Positions 43,274 through 55,689 are shown, numbered from the stretch's first letter. The stretch: DNA of 64,000 nt from Megaleporinus macrocephalus (GCA_021613375.1 CM038704.1:32674582-32738581); one strand, 5' to 3'. Program-made: numbers and translations. The notes: generated by a model from the letters alone, not told the origin.

Positions 43274-45419
43274 ACATGACATGTGCCTTTACAAGAAACA
43301 AAGATTCAAGTATTGTATAAATTATGGCAGAATTAGCATCAGACAGGCTAGATAGGTTTTTTTTATATTTTACAGAGTAGAATCAATATATTACCACTTC
43401 CTATTACATCACACTTTGAAAAACAGCAGCAGCAGACATGTTGAAGCCTGAATTGTGCCCAACATAGATTTTACTTGTTAGTTACATTAGCCTTATGGGA
43501 CCAGTGAAAATCCAAAGAAGCAGAAACATACCTTGGCTGATCAGATACATTTTTTTCTTTTTGCCAAACTACAAAGTTTTACTGAAGGACCCATGTAATC
43601 CTTCAAAATATATAACACTATGTTCTTTTACAGTAATTTTAGTGCAGTTATTCTCTTGCCCTCAAACTCATCACTAATAAATGTCAAATTCACCTCTTTC
43701 TGTCCATATTATGCAATTCCAGTCACAGTGTTCATGAAAGAAAAAGTAAGTGTAGTGCTATCACAGAAATTAAGACAAAGAAAAGTAAAGAAATTAAGAA
43801 AGACAAACCTTACTGAATGAATAAATGAGCAGCTCTTTTGTCACTTTTCGAGATGGAGAACTTAATAAGAAGTCCATTTCTGCTTACTGGAGGCTGGTGA
43901 AAAAGAAAATCATTAAATGAAGACACTCAGACAGTTTCCCTGTTGTGGGTCCCTGCATGTAATTGAGTGTGATGTGAAAGTACAGGCTAGTATGTCTAAA
44001 TCCTTCTGCTGAAAGTGGCTTAACACAGTGAGACATCTTTGGTTGAATTACATCAAACTGCATATAAGCACCATCTGTCTCGCTCGTCTTGCTTTCCAGC
44101 TTTCTGATCCCAGGAAGAGTGAACAGACGTTCAGGTCTAATTTTCCAGATGCAGAACGAGTAAAGGCTAATTCTACATCTCCTGCTGAAGACTGGCCACT
44201 GAAAGTAGTTTAGCAGTAAAGATAATGATCAGGTCTAAAAACATGATGCAGATTCTTAAGCATAGATTTGCTAGACAACAAATCGAAGATAAGATACAAA
44301 ATAGAAATTAAGAAATAGACACATGGAGTTTGTAATATTGAGTAATTTACCAGAGCTATGCTAAAATGAAAATCTAAATTTCAAGAAAACAAAACACATA
44401 TAACATTGCACATAAGATTACATCCCTTATTAGACTTTATAACACCAAAACGGGTTCCACAATTTAACATCTGCTCCAGGTAATGAAAGTATTTGAATAA
44501 TACATCTGAATATTACAGTTAGGTGTGTTGGATCACAACTCTCTGTGATGTTTGTGGCAGAGACAGAGCAGTAGCTTGTTGAACACAAGTGAGGAGTCAC
44601 TCAATTCACAATTTTAAAAAGATTTTTTCTGGATTTCACTGATATCTGCATTTCTCAGCCTCATTTATCCCCAGTTTCCTTTTTTAATTTCTTCTTTACG
44701 CAAACACTTTTTTATGCATAAACTGGTCCAATCCAGCTTTGTTTTGTTTTTCATGTATTAACAAAACCATGGCAAAATCAAAGACTAAAGGCCAGCCAGT
44801 TATGCATTAGGGCTTTGGTACTAGAATTTCACTCATTCCCCATTTAATGCACATGATTTATTCTGGCTCTCAACTGTTTGCAGTTATTCACTGAACTGAT
44901 TTATGAAAAGAAAATAAACTAAAGAGGGGTGTTTCACCCAGCAACTAAAACAACAAAGGAGCTAATTACATTTGTGATCTGTGGATGGATGGAACAATTT
45001 TATTAGCTTTTCACGATCAGGACCATTACACTTAGTTTCAAACTGTCAGCCTCAGATTTAAGTTTACATTACATATACAACTATAACATAAACAACTATA
45101 ATGCCTCTCACTGCATAAAAACAAATACCTATGCTGCATTGTTGCTCGATACTAATTATCTCCAGAAAGCACAAAGCTGTCATACTTAAAACAGAGTAGA
45201 ATATATAGTAGACAAAAGCAGTAGACCAATCAATGTTTAGCGTGTTGCTTTACAGATTATGGCACCATGAATGGCAGCCATAGTGAGATGTTTTTGTTTT
45301 GTGTTTGTTTTTGTTTGCTTTCATATTCTATTGCATGCCAAACTCAGTCAAAGCAGGGATCAGTTACTGACCTTTGGGGACCACATTTGATCTGAAATTA
45401 CAGGTCAGAGTTTTTGGAA
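43274..45419. other. noncoding stretch
   Basis: No supported gene or repeat family over about 2.1 kb. Several short open frames have no motifs. Confidence 0.4.
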
Positions 45420-45459
45420 ATTCTCAAAAAGTCAGCAGGTACGCTAGTACGGCTGAAAC

Positions 45460-46202
45460 AGTGTGAGTTTCGTACACTGTTTCTGTCCTTATTCCTCTCT
45501 TTAATCTGCAATCTTTCAGCAACAAGATGGAAGAACTACTTCCACTTTTCAACCACATCTGCTTTACAGAGACCTGGCTTTCTAAGCTGATACTGAAAAG
45601 CGCACTGTACCTTCCCGGCTGCACAGAGTAAACCAAGATGTGCAGCTCATCCGCCAAAACAAAGGGGAAGGAATCTGCTTCTATATTAATGTACACAGTA
45701 CTGTTACACCTTAACAAGTCATTTTTATCAAAAGTAAACCATTCTACTCTCCAAGAGAGTTTTATTTTTCACAAAGATTCCAAGAGAACATTTTGGATCA
45801 TTGCTTCACCCTTTCTAAAAATGCTTATCGTGCCAGACAGAAACTAAAAACCAACAAGCCTGTCATTACAACAGTGAAGAAGGGGACTGGTAAAAACACT
45901 GCTGCTGCTTTGAACGGACAAGACAAATATACAGACACTGTGACGTCATATGTCAGTTTCTTTAAAGACAACAGTACTTTAACTAAAGCATGTTTTTTTA
46001 CCTTTAGCTAAACTCAGACAGCTTTGGAAGGAAAGAGAGGCAGCCTTTTAGGAGATGGGACAGGATTTTCTATAAAGAGGCCAAAAACAAGGAATTAGAA
46101 ATGAGGGCAAAAAAAATATACTAAAAGAAATTGAAACAACCCAACTTTGGAGAGGCTTCAAACATATCACCAACTAACAAGCTTTCCACCAGGAAGAAAG
46201 CC
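45460..46202 (+). mobile_element. Rex1/Babar LINE, 5' part
   Basis: Reads NLQSFSNKMEELLPLFNHIC, FTETWL (endonuclease Glu), LPGCTE, KTKGEGICFYIN, KPFYSPREF, LDHCFTLSKNAYRARQKLKT, KPVITTVKK, YTDTVTSYVSFFKDN, LRQLWKERE-AF and RKKAPG. Order and wording fit the Rex1/Babar group: endonuclease then linker before RT. The endonuclease is shortened by deletions (nothing between PREF and LDHCF). It stops at about 46202, where L2 sequence begins. Confidence 0.85.
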
Positions 46203-46660
46203 CCAGGACCTTATTCTGAATTCTTAAAAGAATTCAGTGACTTCGTTGCAAATCTAGCAGTGAACACTGAGAAACTAATAATTGCAGGAGATTTTAATAT
46301 TCACTTTAAGAACTCAGCAGAGCCATTAAAAATAGCTTTTTCATCTATCTTAGACTCACTCAGGTCTCACTCAAAATGTAATAGGGCCTACACATTCCTG
46401 TAAGCACACACTAGATCTAGTTTTTACTTTAGGTGTTGATATACATAATCTTACTGTTCTTCCACAGACTTCAGTAGTTTCAGATCACTACCTAATTTCA
46501 TATGAATTGAGTCTTAGTGAAAATGTATATACATCACCCCGTTATTGCATGAAATGTTCAATAATGCCAAATACATTTTAGCACTTTATTGAAATCCTTC
46601 CAGATTTATCAACCATGATTTTTCCGTCATCAGACCCAACAGAGCTAGACAGACTAACAG
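46203..46660 (+). pseudogene. L2 endonuclease C-terminal part
   Basis: GPYSEFLKEFSDF, LIIAGDFNIHFKNSAE, then frame-shifted VVSDHYLISYELSL near 46470-46520. The Asp/Asn of GDFN and the SDH His are both present. The N-terminal half with the Glu is absent because of the 5' truncation. Confidence 0.8.
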
Positions 46661-47049
46661 AATGTGTAGAAAATACGCTCCGATTAACTTTAGACAATGT
46701 TGCACCTATAAAAATTAAAAAGATGCAACAGAAAAGCTTGCTCCGTGGTACAACAATGAAATTCGCACCTTAAGACAGACAGTACGGAAATTAGAGCGCA
46801 AATGGAGAGTGACCAAGCTGGAGGTCTTTCACTCTGCTTGGAAAGACAGCTTTAGCAGTTACAGAAAGGCACTTATTAAAACATGTTTTATTTAGCACAG
46901 TCGCAAAACTTACCAAAAAACAGGCAGGAACTGAACTAACAAATACCCACGAACTACAGCAGCAATGATTTCATGGACTTCTTCAATGGCAAAATGGAGA
47001 ATATTAGAAAAAAGTTCTACCAATACGAGTAACCTATCCTTCATCCGGT

Positions 47050-48120
47050 TTGGCTGAGGCAGCACGAAATGTGGTTATAGAAGAAAGACTAGAAACATTT
47101 TGCCCACTTCAGCAGACAGAACTAGAAAAATTTATCTCTTCCTCAAATTCTGCTACATGTACACACAATATGATTCCAACAAACTTATTGAAACAAGTAT
47201 TACCAGCTATTATTGAACCTATCTTAACTAACATTAACTCTTCCCCCAGGTCTTTTAAACTAGCTGTGATAAAACCCTTGATAAAGAAGCCAAATCTTGA
47301 CCCCAGAGAACTGTCCAGTTATAGACCGATTTCCAATTTACCATTTATTTCTAAGATTTTAGAAAAGGCTGCAGCTCGACAACTCTGTTCTTATCTACAT
47401 AAGAACAACATATATGAAAAATTCCAATCTGGTTTAAGGCCACACCACAGCACAGAGACAGCTTTAGTTAAGACAACAAATGATCTTCTTCTTGCCTCTG
47501 ATCAGGGCTACGTATCTCTGCTGGTACTACTCGATCTAAGTGCAGCTTTTGACACTATAGATCACACTATTCTCTTGGACAGATTAGAAAATATAGTTGG
47601 AATCACAGGAACAGCGTTATCCTGGTTTACATCTTACCTTAGTGATCGTTCTCAGTTTGTAAAGATAAACAATGTATCATCTAATTATACAAGAATGAAA
47701 TATGGAGTTCCACAAGGTTCTGTTTTAGGTCCTCTGTTATTTACACTATATATGTTAACATTAGACTCAGTTATAAATAGACATGGAATCAGTTTCCACT
47801 GTTATGCCAATGATACACAGCTGTACATATCAGCCAAACCAGATGATAAATCAAGATTAAATAAGATAGAAGATTGTGTAAGAGATATTAGACTTTGGAT
47901 GCTGCAGAACTTCCTTCTTTTGAACCCAGATAAAACGGAAGTTCTTCTCCTCGGGCCAAAGGCTGCTCGGAATAAATGTTCAGATTTAATGCTAAATCTT
48001 GCTGACTTCTCTGTAGTTCCTGGTTCAGTAGCCAAAAATCTTGGTGTAACAATTGACTCAGATCTGACATTTAATCAACACATAGGTAATATTACAAGGA
48101 CAGCGTTTCTTCATCTGTGA
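47050..48120 (+). pseudogene. L2 reverse transcriptase, long open frame
   Basis: A 356-codon frame, the best RT in the window. Blocks: KLAVIKPLIKKPNLD-type start, [51 protein letters not shown] (first catalytic Asp), [51 protein letters not shown] and SVVPGSVAKNLGVTIDSDL. The palm motif is YAND instead of YADD, replacing one metal-binding Asp. Relative to the copy at 22.9 kb it lacks about 7 codons after NINSS. It ends at a TGA where the other copies also end near FLHL, followed by a short disrupted stretch before 48156. Confidence 0.92.
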
Positions 48121-48155
48121 AACAATTAAGAAAGTTGTAAAAGTTAAGAAAATCT

Positions 48156-48719
48156 ATGTTTGATGCCAAAAAGTTAGTGCATGCCTTTATAACCTCAAGG
48201 CTAGATTACTGTAATGCATTATTGTCAGGATACTCCAGCAGGAAGCTGAATAAACTTCAGCTACTTCAGAACGCTGCAGCTAGAGTACTAACTAAAACCA
48301 GGAAATTCAATCACATCAGTCCAGTTTTATCAGCGCTACACTGGCTCCCTGTTAAATTCCGTATTGACTATAAAATTCTTTTACTGACGTATAAAGCCCT
48401 GCATGGTCTTGCACCAGAGTACCTGCAAGATCTTATTTCCTATTATGAACCGCCACGCTTCCTCAGATCACAGGATGCTGGTTTTCTAAAAGTTCTAAAA
48501 ATTCTGAAGAATTTAATGGGGGGAAGAGCTTTTTCCTACAAAGCACCCAAATTGTGGAATAATCTCCCAGTTAATGTTCGGGACTCTGACACAGTCTCAA
48601 TTTTTAAGTCTAGACTGAAAACATACTTGTTTAGTGTAGCTTTTGGTAATGAATCTTCCCTTTTAGAAAAAGGCAGGATATCTGGCGGTTCATGGACACA
48701 GAGGTTTATGGTAAACTGA
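48156..48719 (+). pseudogene. L2 ORF2 C-terminal domain
   Basis: 187 codons: [74 protein letters not shown] and [20 protein letters not shown]. This conserved domain follows the RT thumb in L2/CR1-type LINEs. It is separated from the RT by a shift near 48120-48155. The last ~25 codons run into the 3' UTR. Confidence 0.9.
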
Positions 48720-49412
48720 GATGTTGGTGCTGTTGTTCCACACACAGGTTTGTTGACGATGGAGTGGGGGGATCCCAGTGTCTCAGGGTGCTCTCATGTC
48801 CATGTTACCTTCTGGTTCTCTCCTTTTAGTTTAGGCTGTTATAGTTAGATCTGCCGGAGTCACCAGCCACACTCTAAAATTCTGAATATTCATATTCTCT
48901 ACAGTCATACTCCCGAGCTGTTGAACGCTGTTGAAGGACTGACCATCAGGGCCTCCACCCCACCCATCACCAGCCAGCTCACCTGTCCATCTGTGTCAAC
49001 TGCTACACACTCAGTTACATCTCTATGCCATCCAGGTGCACCCGCATTGAGATAGGATGGGACTGTTTCAGTTCACGACCACTTTACATAAAGCCTCAGT
49101 CAGAGAGTGCCTCTACCTGTGCAGCTTCTAAAGCTTTGCTATCCAGTTTTCTAGGAGAGACTCTTTTCTTGGGTATTTAGTTTATTAAACTGTAAATACT
49201 GTTTGAGCAGAGGAGGATGGGTCTCCCCTTGTGGGTCTGGTTCCTCCCTAGGTTTCTTCCCCCAGTTGAGGGAGTTTTTCCTTGCCACTGTTGCCTCTGA
49301 CTTGCTCACTGGGGGATATATGTTGTAACTGTCTGTTTTTAAAACTCTGTAAAGCTGCTTTGAGACAACATCGTTGTAAAAAGCGCTATAAAAATAACCT
49401 TGACTTGACTTA

Positions 49413-50036
49413 ATGACTACAGGCCAATATCCCTCACCACTGTAATCACAAAGGTCTTTGAACGTGTTGTTGATTTTTAAACAGATAAACCAAATCTTAT
49501 GAGCCAGGCCTACTGTTATTCCAGAAAACATTCAGTATTTATACCTGTCACCCATCTACCATTATTCAATAATCTAAGCCGAATTGCAGTTTCATAAACC
49601 ACTATTGTTTCCAGATACATTGTCTCTCAAATCATTTCCTGCGCAACACTTATTGATACTGTCAGACATTGTCATAGCCACGCAGAAAGCTACATTAAAG
49701 CACTATATCATAAGATTTATGGGATTAATACAACATAGTCAATCTAATGTTCTAATATTCTAAAAATTCTCACACATGTGCCTGGTTCTAGCCCACCTAA
49801 AGGCCATTGCAATTTTGTGCCAGATGCCCTGCAGTTCGCATACAGAGTTAACAGGTCTGTTGATGTGGTCAGCTTGGCATTGCACTTCATGCTGCAGCAT
49901 CTGAACAGTCCTGGAACCTTCATTAGAGTTCTGTTTTTGGACTTTAGCTTGGCATTCAATACCATAGTGAAAGAGCTCTTGTGGATCAGACTGTCCCAGC
50001 TGTTTCACAGTTCAACAGGAGACAGCAGGTGCATCT
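49413..50036 (+). mobile_element. Rex1/Babar LINE, 3' part
   Basis: NDYRPISLTTVITKVFERVV begins right after the L2 tail. At 49800-49990 DALQFAYRVNRSVDVVSLAL and LFLDFSLAFNTI (first catalytic Asp block of RT) follow, then RLSQLFHSSTG. About 60 codons expected between KAPG and NDYRP are missing at the L2 insertion. The catalytic YADD part and the 3' end are not found, so the copy is 3'-truncated or decayed. Confidence 0.85.
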
Positions 50037-50735
50037 AAGAAAAACGTTTGTATAGTGCTTCTAGCATTCAGCGGCTCATGAACTGATGGTTGTGCATGTG
50101 CTGTGGCATCTACTAACTAAACTTCATAGTGTTTTACAGGATGTTGAACTACTGCATTGAAACTTATACTCACTTTTAGTAGACATGAGCAGGGATATAT
50201 GGCAACGATAGATAAACTGTAATGCTTGTGTGCAAAGGTCAATAGCCCAACTAAGTTCTTAATAAGTTCAGGAAACTGTTCTAAATATGTTTAAAAAGAA
50301 CTCATGAGAAACAGCCCTTTAATTTATCGAACTATATCCTGTAATCTGTAACAGTATCTGTCTGACAAAATATTTGACACTTTATTTGCAAACCCGGTTG
50401 CCTTTAGTGACTTTGTTTTGGTGTCAAGAGGTTGTCATCACATGTGTAATACTGCCAAAAATGCCACAAAATGTTGCAAAACCTTTGCATGTGAGTCAAT
50501 GTTTGTATATTCAGACCTATCTTGAACAAATCTATGGGAATAGGCCATGTTTTCCTCACACTATGCTTAGGTTTGTAAGACCTTAATCAAACTGTGTTGT
50601 TTACATGACCACAGCTTATTTAGAGTATCAGTCAAAGTGAGACTAATCACAATTTAGCATCATAGAGGAACATACTGGGACACACTGGGATATAACATCT
50701 GGAAGATACAGACCTGTAAACAATGTAGAGAAGAA
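50037..50735. other. noncoding stretch
   Basis: No recognised feature. Confidence 0.4.
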
Positions 50736-51810
50736 AGTCAAGTCAAGTTTATTTATATAGCGCTTTTTACAACAATGTTGTCTCAAAGCAGCTTTACAGA
50801 GTTTTGAAAACAGACAGTTACAACATATATCCTCCTGTGAGCAAGCCAGAGGCAACAGTGGCAAGGAAAAACTCCCTCAACTGGAGGAAGAAACCTTGGG
50901 AGGAACCAGACTCACAAGGGGAGACCCATCCTCCTCTGGTCAAACAGTATTTACAGTTTAAACTAAATACCAAAGAAAAGAGCCTTTGTTTGAAATCTGG
51001 ATAGCAAAGCTTTAGAAGCTGCACAGATAGAGGCAGTGTATGACTAAGGCAGTCTCTGACTGAGATTTTATGTAAAGTGGGCGTGAGCTGAAACAGTCCC
51101 AACCTCTCTCAATGCTGGTACATCTGGATGATACAGTGATGTAACTGAGGGTGTAGCAGTAGACACAGATGGACAGGAGAGCTGGCTGGTGATAGTGGGG
51201 TGGAGGCTCTGATGGTCAGTCCTTCAACAGCGTTCAACAGACGGGAGGAAAATCATTACCTCAGGAAGAGTAAAGAGAGAAAATTTGTTCGTCTCGGGAG
51301 TATGACTGTAGAGAATATGAATATTAAAAATTGCGGCTGGTGACTCCAGCAGATCTAACTATAACAGCCTAAATTAAAAGGAGCGAACCAGAAGGTAACA
51401 TGGACATGAGAGCACCCTGAGACACTGAGTTCCCCCCACCCCACCGTCAACAAACCTGTGTGATCGCGTGAAGTGTTGGAACAACAGCACCAACATCTCA
51501 GTTTACCATAAACCTCTGTGTCCATGAACCCCCAGATCTCCTGCCTTTTTCTAAAAGGGAAGATTAATTTCCAAAAGCTACACAACACAAGTATGTTTTC
51601 AGTCTAGACCCGAACATTAACTGGGAGATTATTCCACAATTTGGGGGCTTTGAAGGAAAAAGCTCTTCCCCCATTAAAGTCTTTTGAATTTTTTCAACTA
51701 TTAGAAAACCAGCATTCTGTGATCTGATTAAGCGTGGCAGTTCATAATAGGAAATAAGATCTTGCAGGTAATCCGGTGCGAGACCATGCAGGGCTTTATA
51801 CGTCAGTAAA
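50736..51810 (-). mobile_element. L2 LINE 3' end, 5'-truncated
   Basis: The left edge AGTCAAGTCAAGTTTATTTA is the complement of the terminal TTGACTTGACTT tail. 51564-51827 on the minus strand encodes [20 protein letters not shown] and RLIRSQNAGFL; the frame then shifts at GEELFPSKPPN. The 3' UTR between is the standard single version. The insertion ends at about 51810 after CGTCAGTAA. Confidence 0.93.
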
Positions 51811-52620
51811 GTGATTGAGTGGGACACATATAGGATGTTAGATCTAGATCATAGTGGAACAGTTGATTGATATAGAACACTGTAAAAAATATACAGGATG
51901 GTGTATCTAGAGCAAGGAACAACTGGGCAAATTTTCAAGTATGTGTCAATATTTGCAGAATTACCATTGTATAAAAAGTTGGAGAGATTATTCATACAGT
52001 ACAAGTGCACAGGATAATGAAAATGTGCATAGCACTATTGGTATAACAGCACTAGTACTATAACAGCATTGACAAAATTCAAATATTGTGAAGCTCATTT
52101 AAATACAGGTAGTAGGTCCAGAGTAAACGCAATGATGGCTAAATTCTTGTAAAACAATTGTTATCATGACAGGCACTTGTGCTTTTCAAGAAAAAACATT
52201 CAGCAGCAAACAAAAAAACAATATATTTGTCCCACTTGTCTGGTGATGTAGGGCTCCTAGAGCAACATGATTTTTTAACTGAATGTTGTACTCTAAGAAA
52301 CTGTGACCATAGTGTTATATAAATAATTCCTGACTAAGAAGTCATTCAGCAGTGACCTCCTTTCACCTCAAGGTAGCAAAATGCTGATTTCAACTAAAAA
52401 CTATTCCACCAAACTGTTTCTCTGCATCTTCTTTTTAATTAAGAAAAACTACCCACAGCCATAACAGTAAATTATTTATTGTTTGCTTTTTGAACCGGCT
52501 ACATTTGCAGTACTTTTCTGTGTGTAATTCAGCATGTTTCCGCAAATGCAAATTGCCTTTTTTTTCTTTTTGCCATGCCTGTTTCATATTAATAAGTGAC
52601 GTGAGAGACATGCAAAAAAG
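51811..52620. other. AT-rich noncoding stretch
   Basis: Nothing recognised. Confidence 0.4.
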
Positions 52621-52639
52621 GATCATAAATTTTGGGACT

Positions 52640-53190
52640 GCTTCTACAGTCCTGGCTCTTATTTGCTGCTTTTTTTGTTTCTAGATGCGTCAAATGTTTT
52701 CTATTGGTGAAAGGTCTAAACTGCAGACAGGCCAGTTCAGAACCTGGACCCTTCTTTTGTGAAGCCATGATTTAGAATTGTTTTGCTAAATTTAGTCTTC
52801 ACTGAAAGAGAAGCTGTCTACATGGGAGGACAAAATTGTTCTAAATCTTATATATACTGTTCAGCATTGATAGTGCCTTTCAAGATGCCCACGCCATATG
52901 CTATAATGCAACCACATACCATCAAAGATGTAGACATTTGTAAATTGCACGACGTATGGTGTTCAAAGAAAATGACTTGAGTTCCTGACTCCTAGCAGTG
53001 ATTTCCAGTACACTATTTTGCCTGATTTTAATGCAGTGCTGCCTAAGGGCCCAAAGATCACACACATCCAGTATTGCCCATCAGCCTCCTCTTTATGCAT
53101 AGGGTTTCTCCAGATTCTCTGAATCTTTAAATAATTTGTTGACAGGCAGATGTTAGTACCTGCAAAAGCATTTCTGCTTTCCATCTCACG
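52640..53190 (-). pseudogene. Tc1-like transposase fragment
   Basis: The minus strand 53140-52990 reads FKDSENLEKP-like words: IQRIWRNPMHKEEADGQYWM, CVIFGPLGSTALKSGKIVYW. This is the helix-turn-helix region (RFRESGEIS...DARDLRALRRHCI-like in the family). 52930-52700 matches the catalytic region at DNA level (CAGCATTGATAGTGCCTTTC, GCAACCACATACCATCA) with many breaks. Inactive. Confidence 0.75.
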
Positions 53191-53194
53191 ATGG

Positions 53195-55017
53195 TGGGGC
53201 AGCGAACAGGTAATTGCAACTGGATTTCGTTGGTCAGGTTAACACGTGGCCTCTTACACTCCCCAACTCTTATCATTTTTTCTCAGTAGAGCCTTCTCTG
53301 CTTCTTCTGAGAGAGGTTCTTTTATGACCCTCTTGGCCTTGACTTATGTGAAGCCATCTCTCAACAAGTGGTTGGTTGAGAGGCTCACAAAGCATTGGCA
53401 GCCGACTTCGAGTTGGTAGGTTGTTGCTCTCCAACCTTTCTCTTGGCATTCTGCCACTAGGTCAGTATACCATAATCTCATTAGCCTCCTGGATGCCATG
53501 CTCCTATGGCATGGACAGTTCTACTAAAAGGACACACTTCTCCACTGTCGACCACAGGATGATGTCAGGTCTCAATGTGGTGATGGTGATGTTAGTAGGA
53601 AAGTATAGCTGCTTGCCAACATCTGTTGTCATTGACCAGTCTTTGCCTGGGGTCAGGACTGATATTCTGTTGTGGGTAGCTTTGTGAGGCATGCCCCGCT
53701 GATACAAAATTGACAAACCCCCTCTGCTGGGATGTTTTGACATCTCATTTGCCAGGAGCAAATGTGTTTCAAGTGTGTTCCCCCAGTTTCCTCAGTACCT
53801 TGTGATGCCTCCACCTATAGCGACCCTGAGCCAAGGCCGTTCGGCAACCATCCGGGTTTGCTGGAATAGGAAAGGTGTCATCTATGACTTGAATAAGGAA
53901 ATTCAGTTATGCCTGAGCCATCTTTCAAAGGTCACTACATCCTACTGACCGTGGTAGAATGCCCTCCCACTTTGATTATTGACCTTGTCATTGGCCAATA
54001 GACTGACAAGGAACTTTTCTCCCTCCATCCTTGCCAACTTACTGACCACCAGGTTTTACTTTCCTTCATGGATGCTTTAGACCAGGCCTTGTGTTCCTTG
54101 TTGGTCACTCAACTGTCTAAGTTCCAAGATCAGCTTGGACTTCTCAAGCCTATAACCAGTGAAGATGCTTCTCATTGGTTGCTGGAGTGCATTTCTTCAG
54201 AATAGAGAGGCATCAGACTGACATCTTGGAAGTCACAGCCACATAACTGTTGGTCTTGGCATGTTGTTTTCTGAATGTGGTTGCTGTTATTTTGGACATC
54301 TTCACATAACACAGTGGCCACATCACACAGTAATACAGTGTAGACTGGTATCACCAGACTTTGTATTTTCTGGGAACATCCACTTCAAGCCCTTGGTCTA
54401 TGGCTAGTTGGTCTATGACTGAAGCCGCCATGTGTCTGTCTGAAAGGTCAACTGAATATTCTCTGCCCAGGATTCTGATTGGTTGTTCTGTGAGCACCGG
54501 AATTCTTTCTCCTGCCACTTGGAAAGTAACTGAGCCCATTTGCCTACCCTTGCAGATCAACAGGCTGTAAGGCGGGTTGTATTTTCATCCTGGCCCAAGA
54601 TAACCTCTCGAACCTCCTAAGGAGCGGCGATGTACAAGCAGCCATCTGCCATCAAAGGCTGTTGTAAACAGAATGGGTGAGATGGAACACCCCATGACTG
54701 GCAGGGGAAAAGTAAGTTGTGTAGCTCTGCAGTGCGTGGCAAATCTTCAGAGCTGCATAATAGCTCTTTATGATGTTCTTGACCAAAATCAGCACATGGA
54801 AGAAATCCAGTGCAAAGCTAATCAGCGGGTGTGAAACTGACACATAGGTGTTCAGTCAGACAATCTGATCCCACATTATTGTTGCATGCTCTGAACACTC
54901 TGAGAACCCCAGGAATCCTGCTTTCTAACAACAATGTAGTTGTTTTTTTAGCTGGAACTTTGTCATCCTCTTTGCAATGACAGAATAAAATCTGTCCCTC
55001 TACATTTAGCAGTGAAG
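53195..55017 (-). mobile_element. LINE with restriction-like endonuclease, relic
   Basis: Minus-strand order: KAGFLGFSECSEHATIMWDQ (about 54920), ALDFFHVLILVKNIIKSYYA, ISPILFTTAFDGRW in the RT palm (54680), then RQMGSVTFQVAGERIPVLTE, QPIRILGREYSVDLSDRHMA, PRKYKVW and, near 53810, ALAQGRYRWRHHKVL. Finally RPDIILWSTVEKCVLLVELS with MPWE. The last part, with PD...VEL-x-PWE, is a PD-(D/E)XK-type nuclease as in R2/R4/Hero/NeSL-like LINEs, which cut at preferred sites. The exact clade is not decided. Stops and deletions occur throughout; the YADD/Y-DD motif was not found. Confidence 0.75.
53504..53761 (-). pseudogene. restriction-like endonuclease domain fragment
   Basis: 85 codons: SVLTPGKDWSMTTDVGKQLY, FPTNITITTLRPDIILW and VEKCVLLVELSMPWE. 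In related elements the Asp of RPDIVLW and the Glu of VELTVPWEE form the nuclease site, and both are present. Translation stops soon after the Glu; the following VEVGCRG-like block is only detectable with frame changes near 53400. Confidence 0.75.
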
Positions 55018-55095
55018 ATGTCCGTAATAACAGCAACAGTCAGAAAACTGGACGCCAAGGCCAACAGTTACATCCGTACGTGGCAGGGAAGTGAT
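55018..55095 (+). mobile_element. inverted 5' piece of the same LINE type
   Basis: The plus strand reads MSVITATVRKLDAKANSYIR followed by TWQG. This matches the family block MSEI--T---KMDAMANSYIRKWLG, found on the minus strand near 54330-54240 as KMSKITATTFRKQ. A small inverted 5' segment joined to a LINE is typical of twin-priming inversion. Confidence 0.55.
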
Positions 55096-55252
55096 ATTAC
55101 GTACTTTAGATGTACTGTGGCATTTCCATTTTTACATTCCACAGTTTTCCACAGACTCTAGAATGCTCTTTTTATACCCAGTCATGTGACTTGTTGCAAA
55201 TTGCTCCTTTGCTGTTTTCATTAGTATCATTTACTTTGTTACCCTGTTCCGA

Positions 55253-55689
55253 TGACCAGGCAAGACAGAGACAATTGCTGAAGTGGAACTGTACAAGATT
55301 TACTTACAGATATATTTACAACTATATACAAAAGGAACACCCAAAGGGGTTTTAAGACACAAAAACACATACCAGGGCAGTCCAGGGTCAGAAACCGCAG
55401 TGTCAGAGGCAAGGCAAAGGGAGAAAAAGTCCAGGCAGAGGTCAAAACCAGAAAAGGACCGGAAGGGCAATACTCGGCGTCAAACAACGCAAAACGGCGT
55501 CCTTAAATGCACCGGATCACATGTAAAACGAGTTACCATTCAGGGGAAGCGTCGCGGCGTTGCGGAGCATGCACCGTGACGTCATCGCTGTTGTAGTCCA
55601 CAGAGTCATGGGAATTGTAGTCTTTAGACTCGCTCTCAGGCACAGCGGGAGCGGCAAGCGAGGAAGGCAGAGCTGTGGCAGGCGTGACA
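55253..55689 (-). repeat. gypsy-type solo LTR inside the Tc1 element
   Basis: On the minus strand it starts TGTCACGCCTGCCACAG and ends TTGCCTGGTCA. CATTTAAGGACGCCG near 55500 may be the TATA-like region. Tc1 sequence is seen on both sides (TTTACTTTGTTACCC at left, CCCATCCCAACTTCTTAAG at right). No clean duplication was found, so the ends may be off by a few bases. Confidence 0.7.

Larger units (their letters stand above)
46203..49412 (+). mobile_element. L2 LINE inserted in Rex1/Babar
   Basis: Begins within the endonuclease (GPYSEFLKEFSDFVANLAVN, AGDFNIHFKNSAEPL) and runs through RT to a complete 3' end: AAGCTGCTTTGAGACAACAT, AAAGCGCTATAAAAATAACC and the terminal TTGACTTGACTT. Rex1 sequence resumes directly after it with AATGACTACAGGCC. 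5' truncation with an intact 3' tail is the normal outcome of LINE insertion. Confidence 0.93.
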
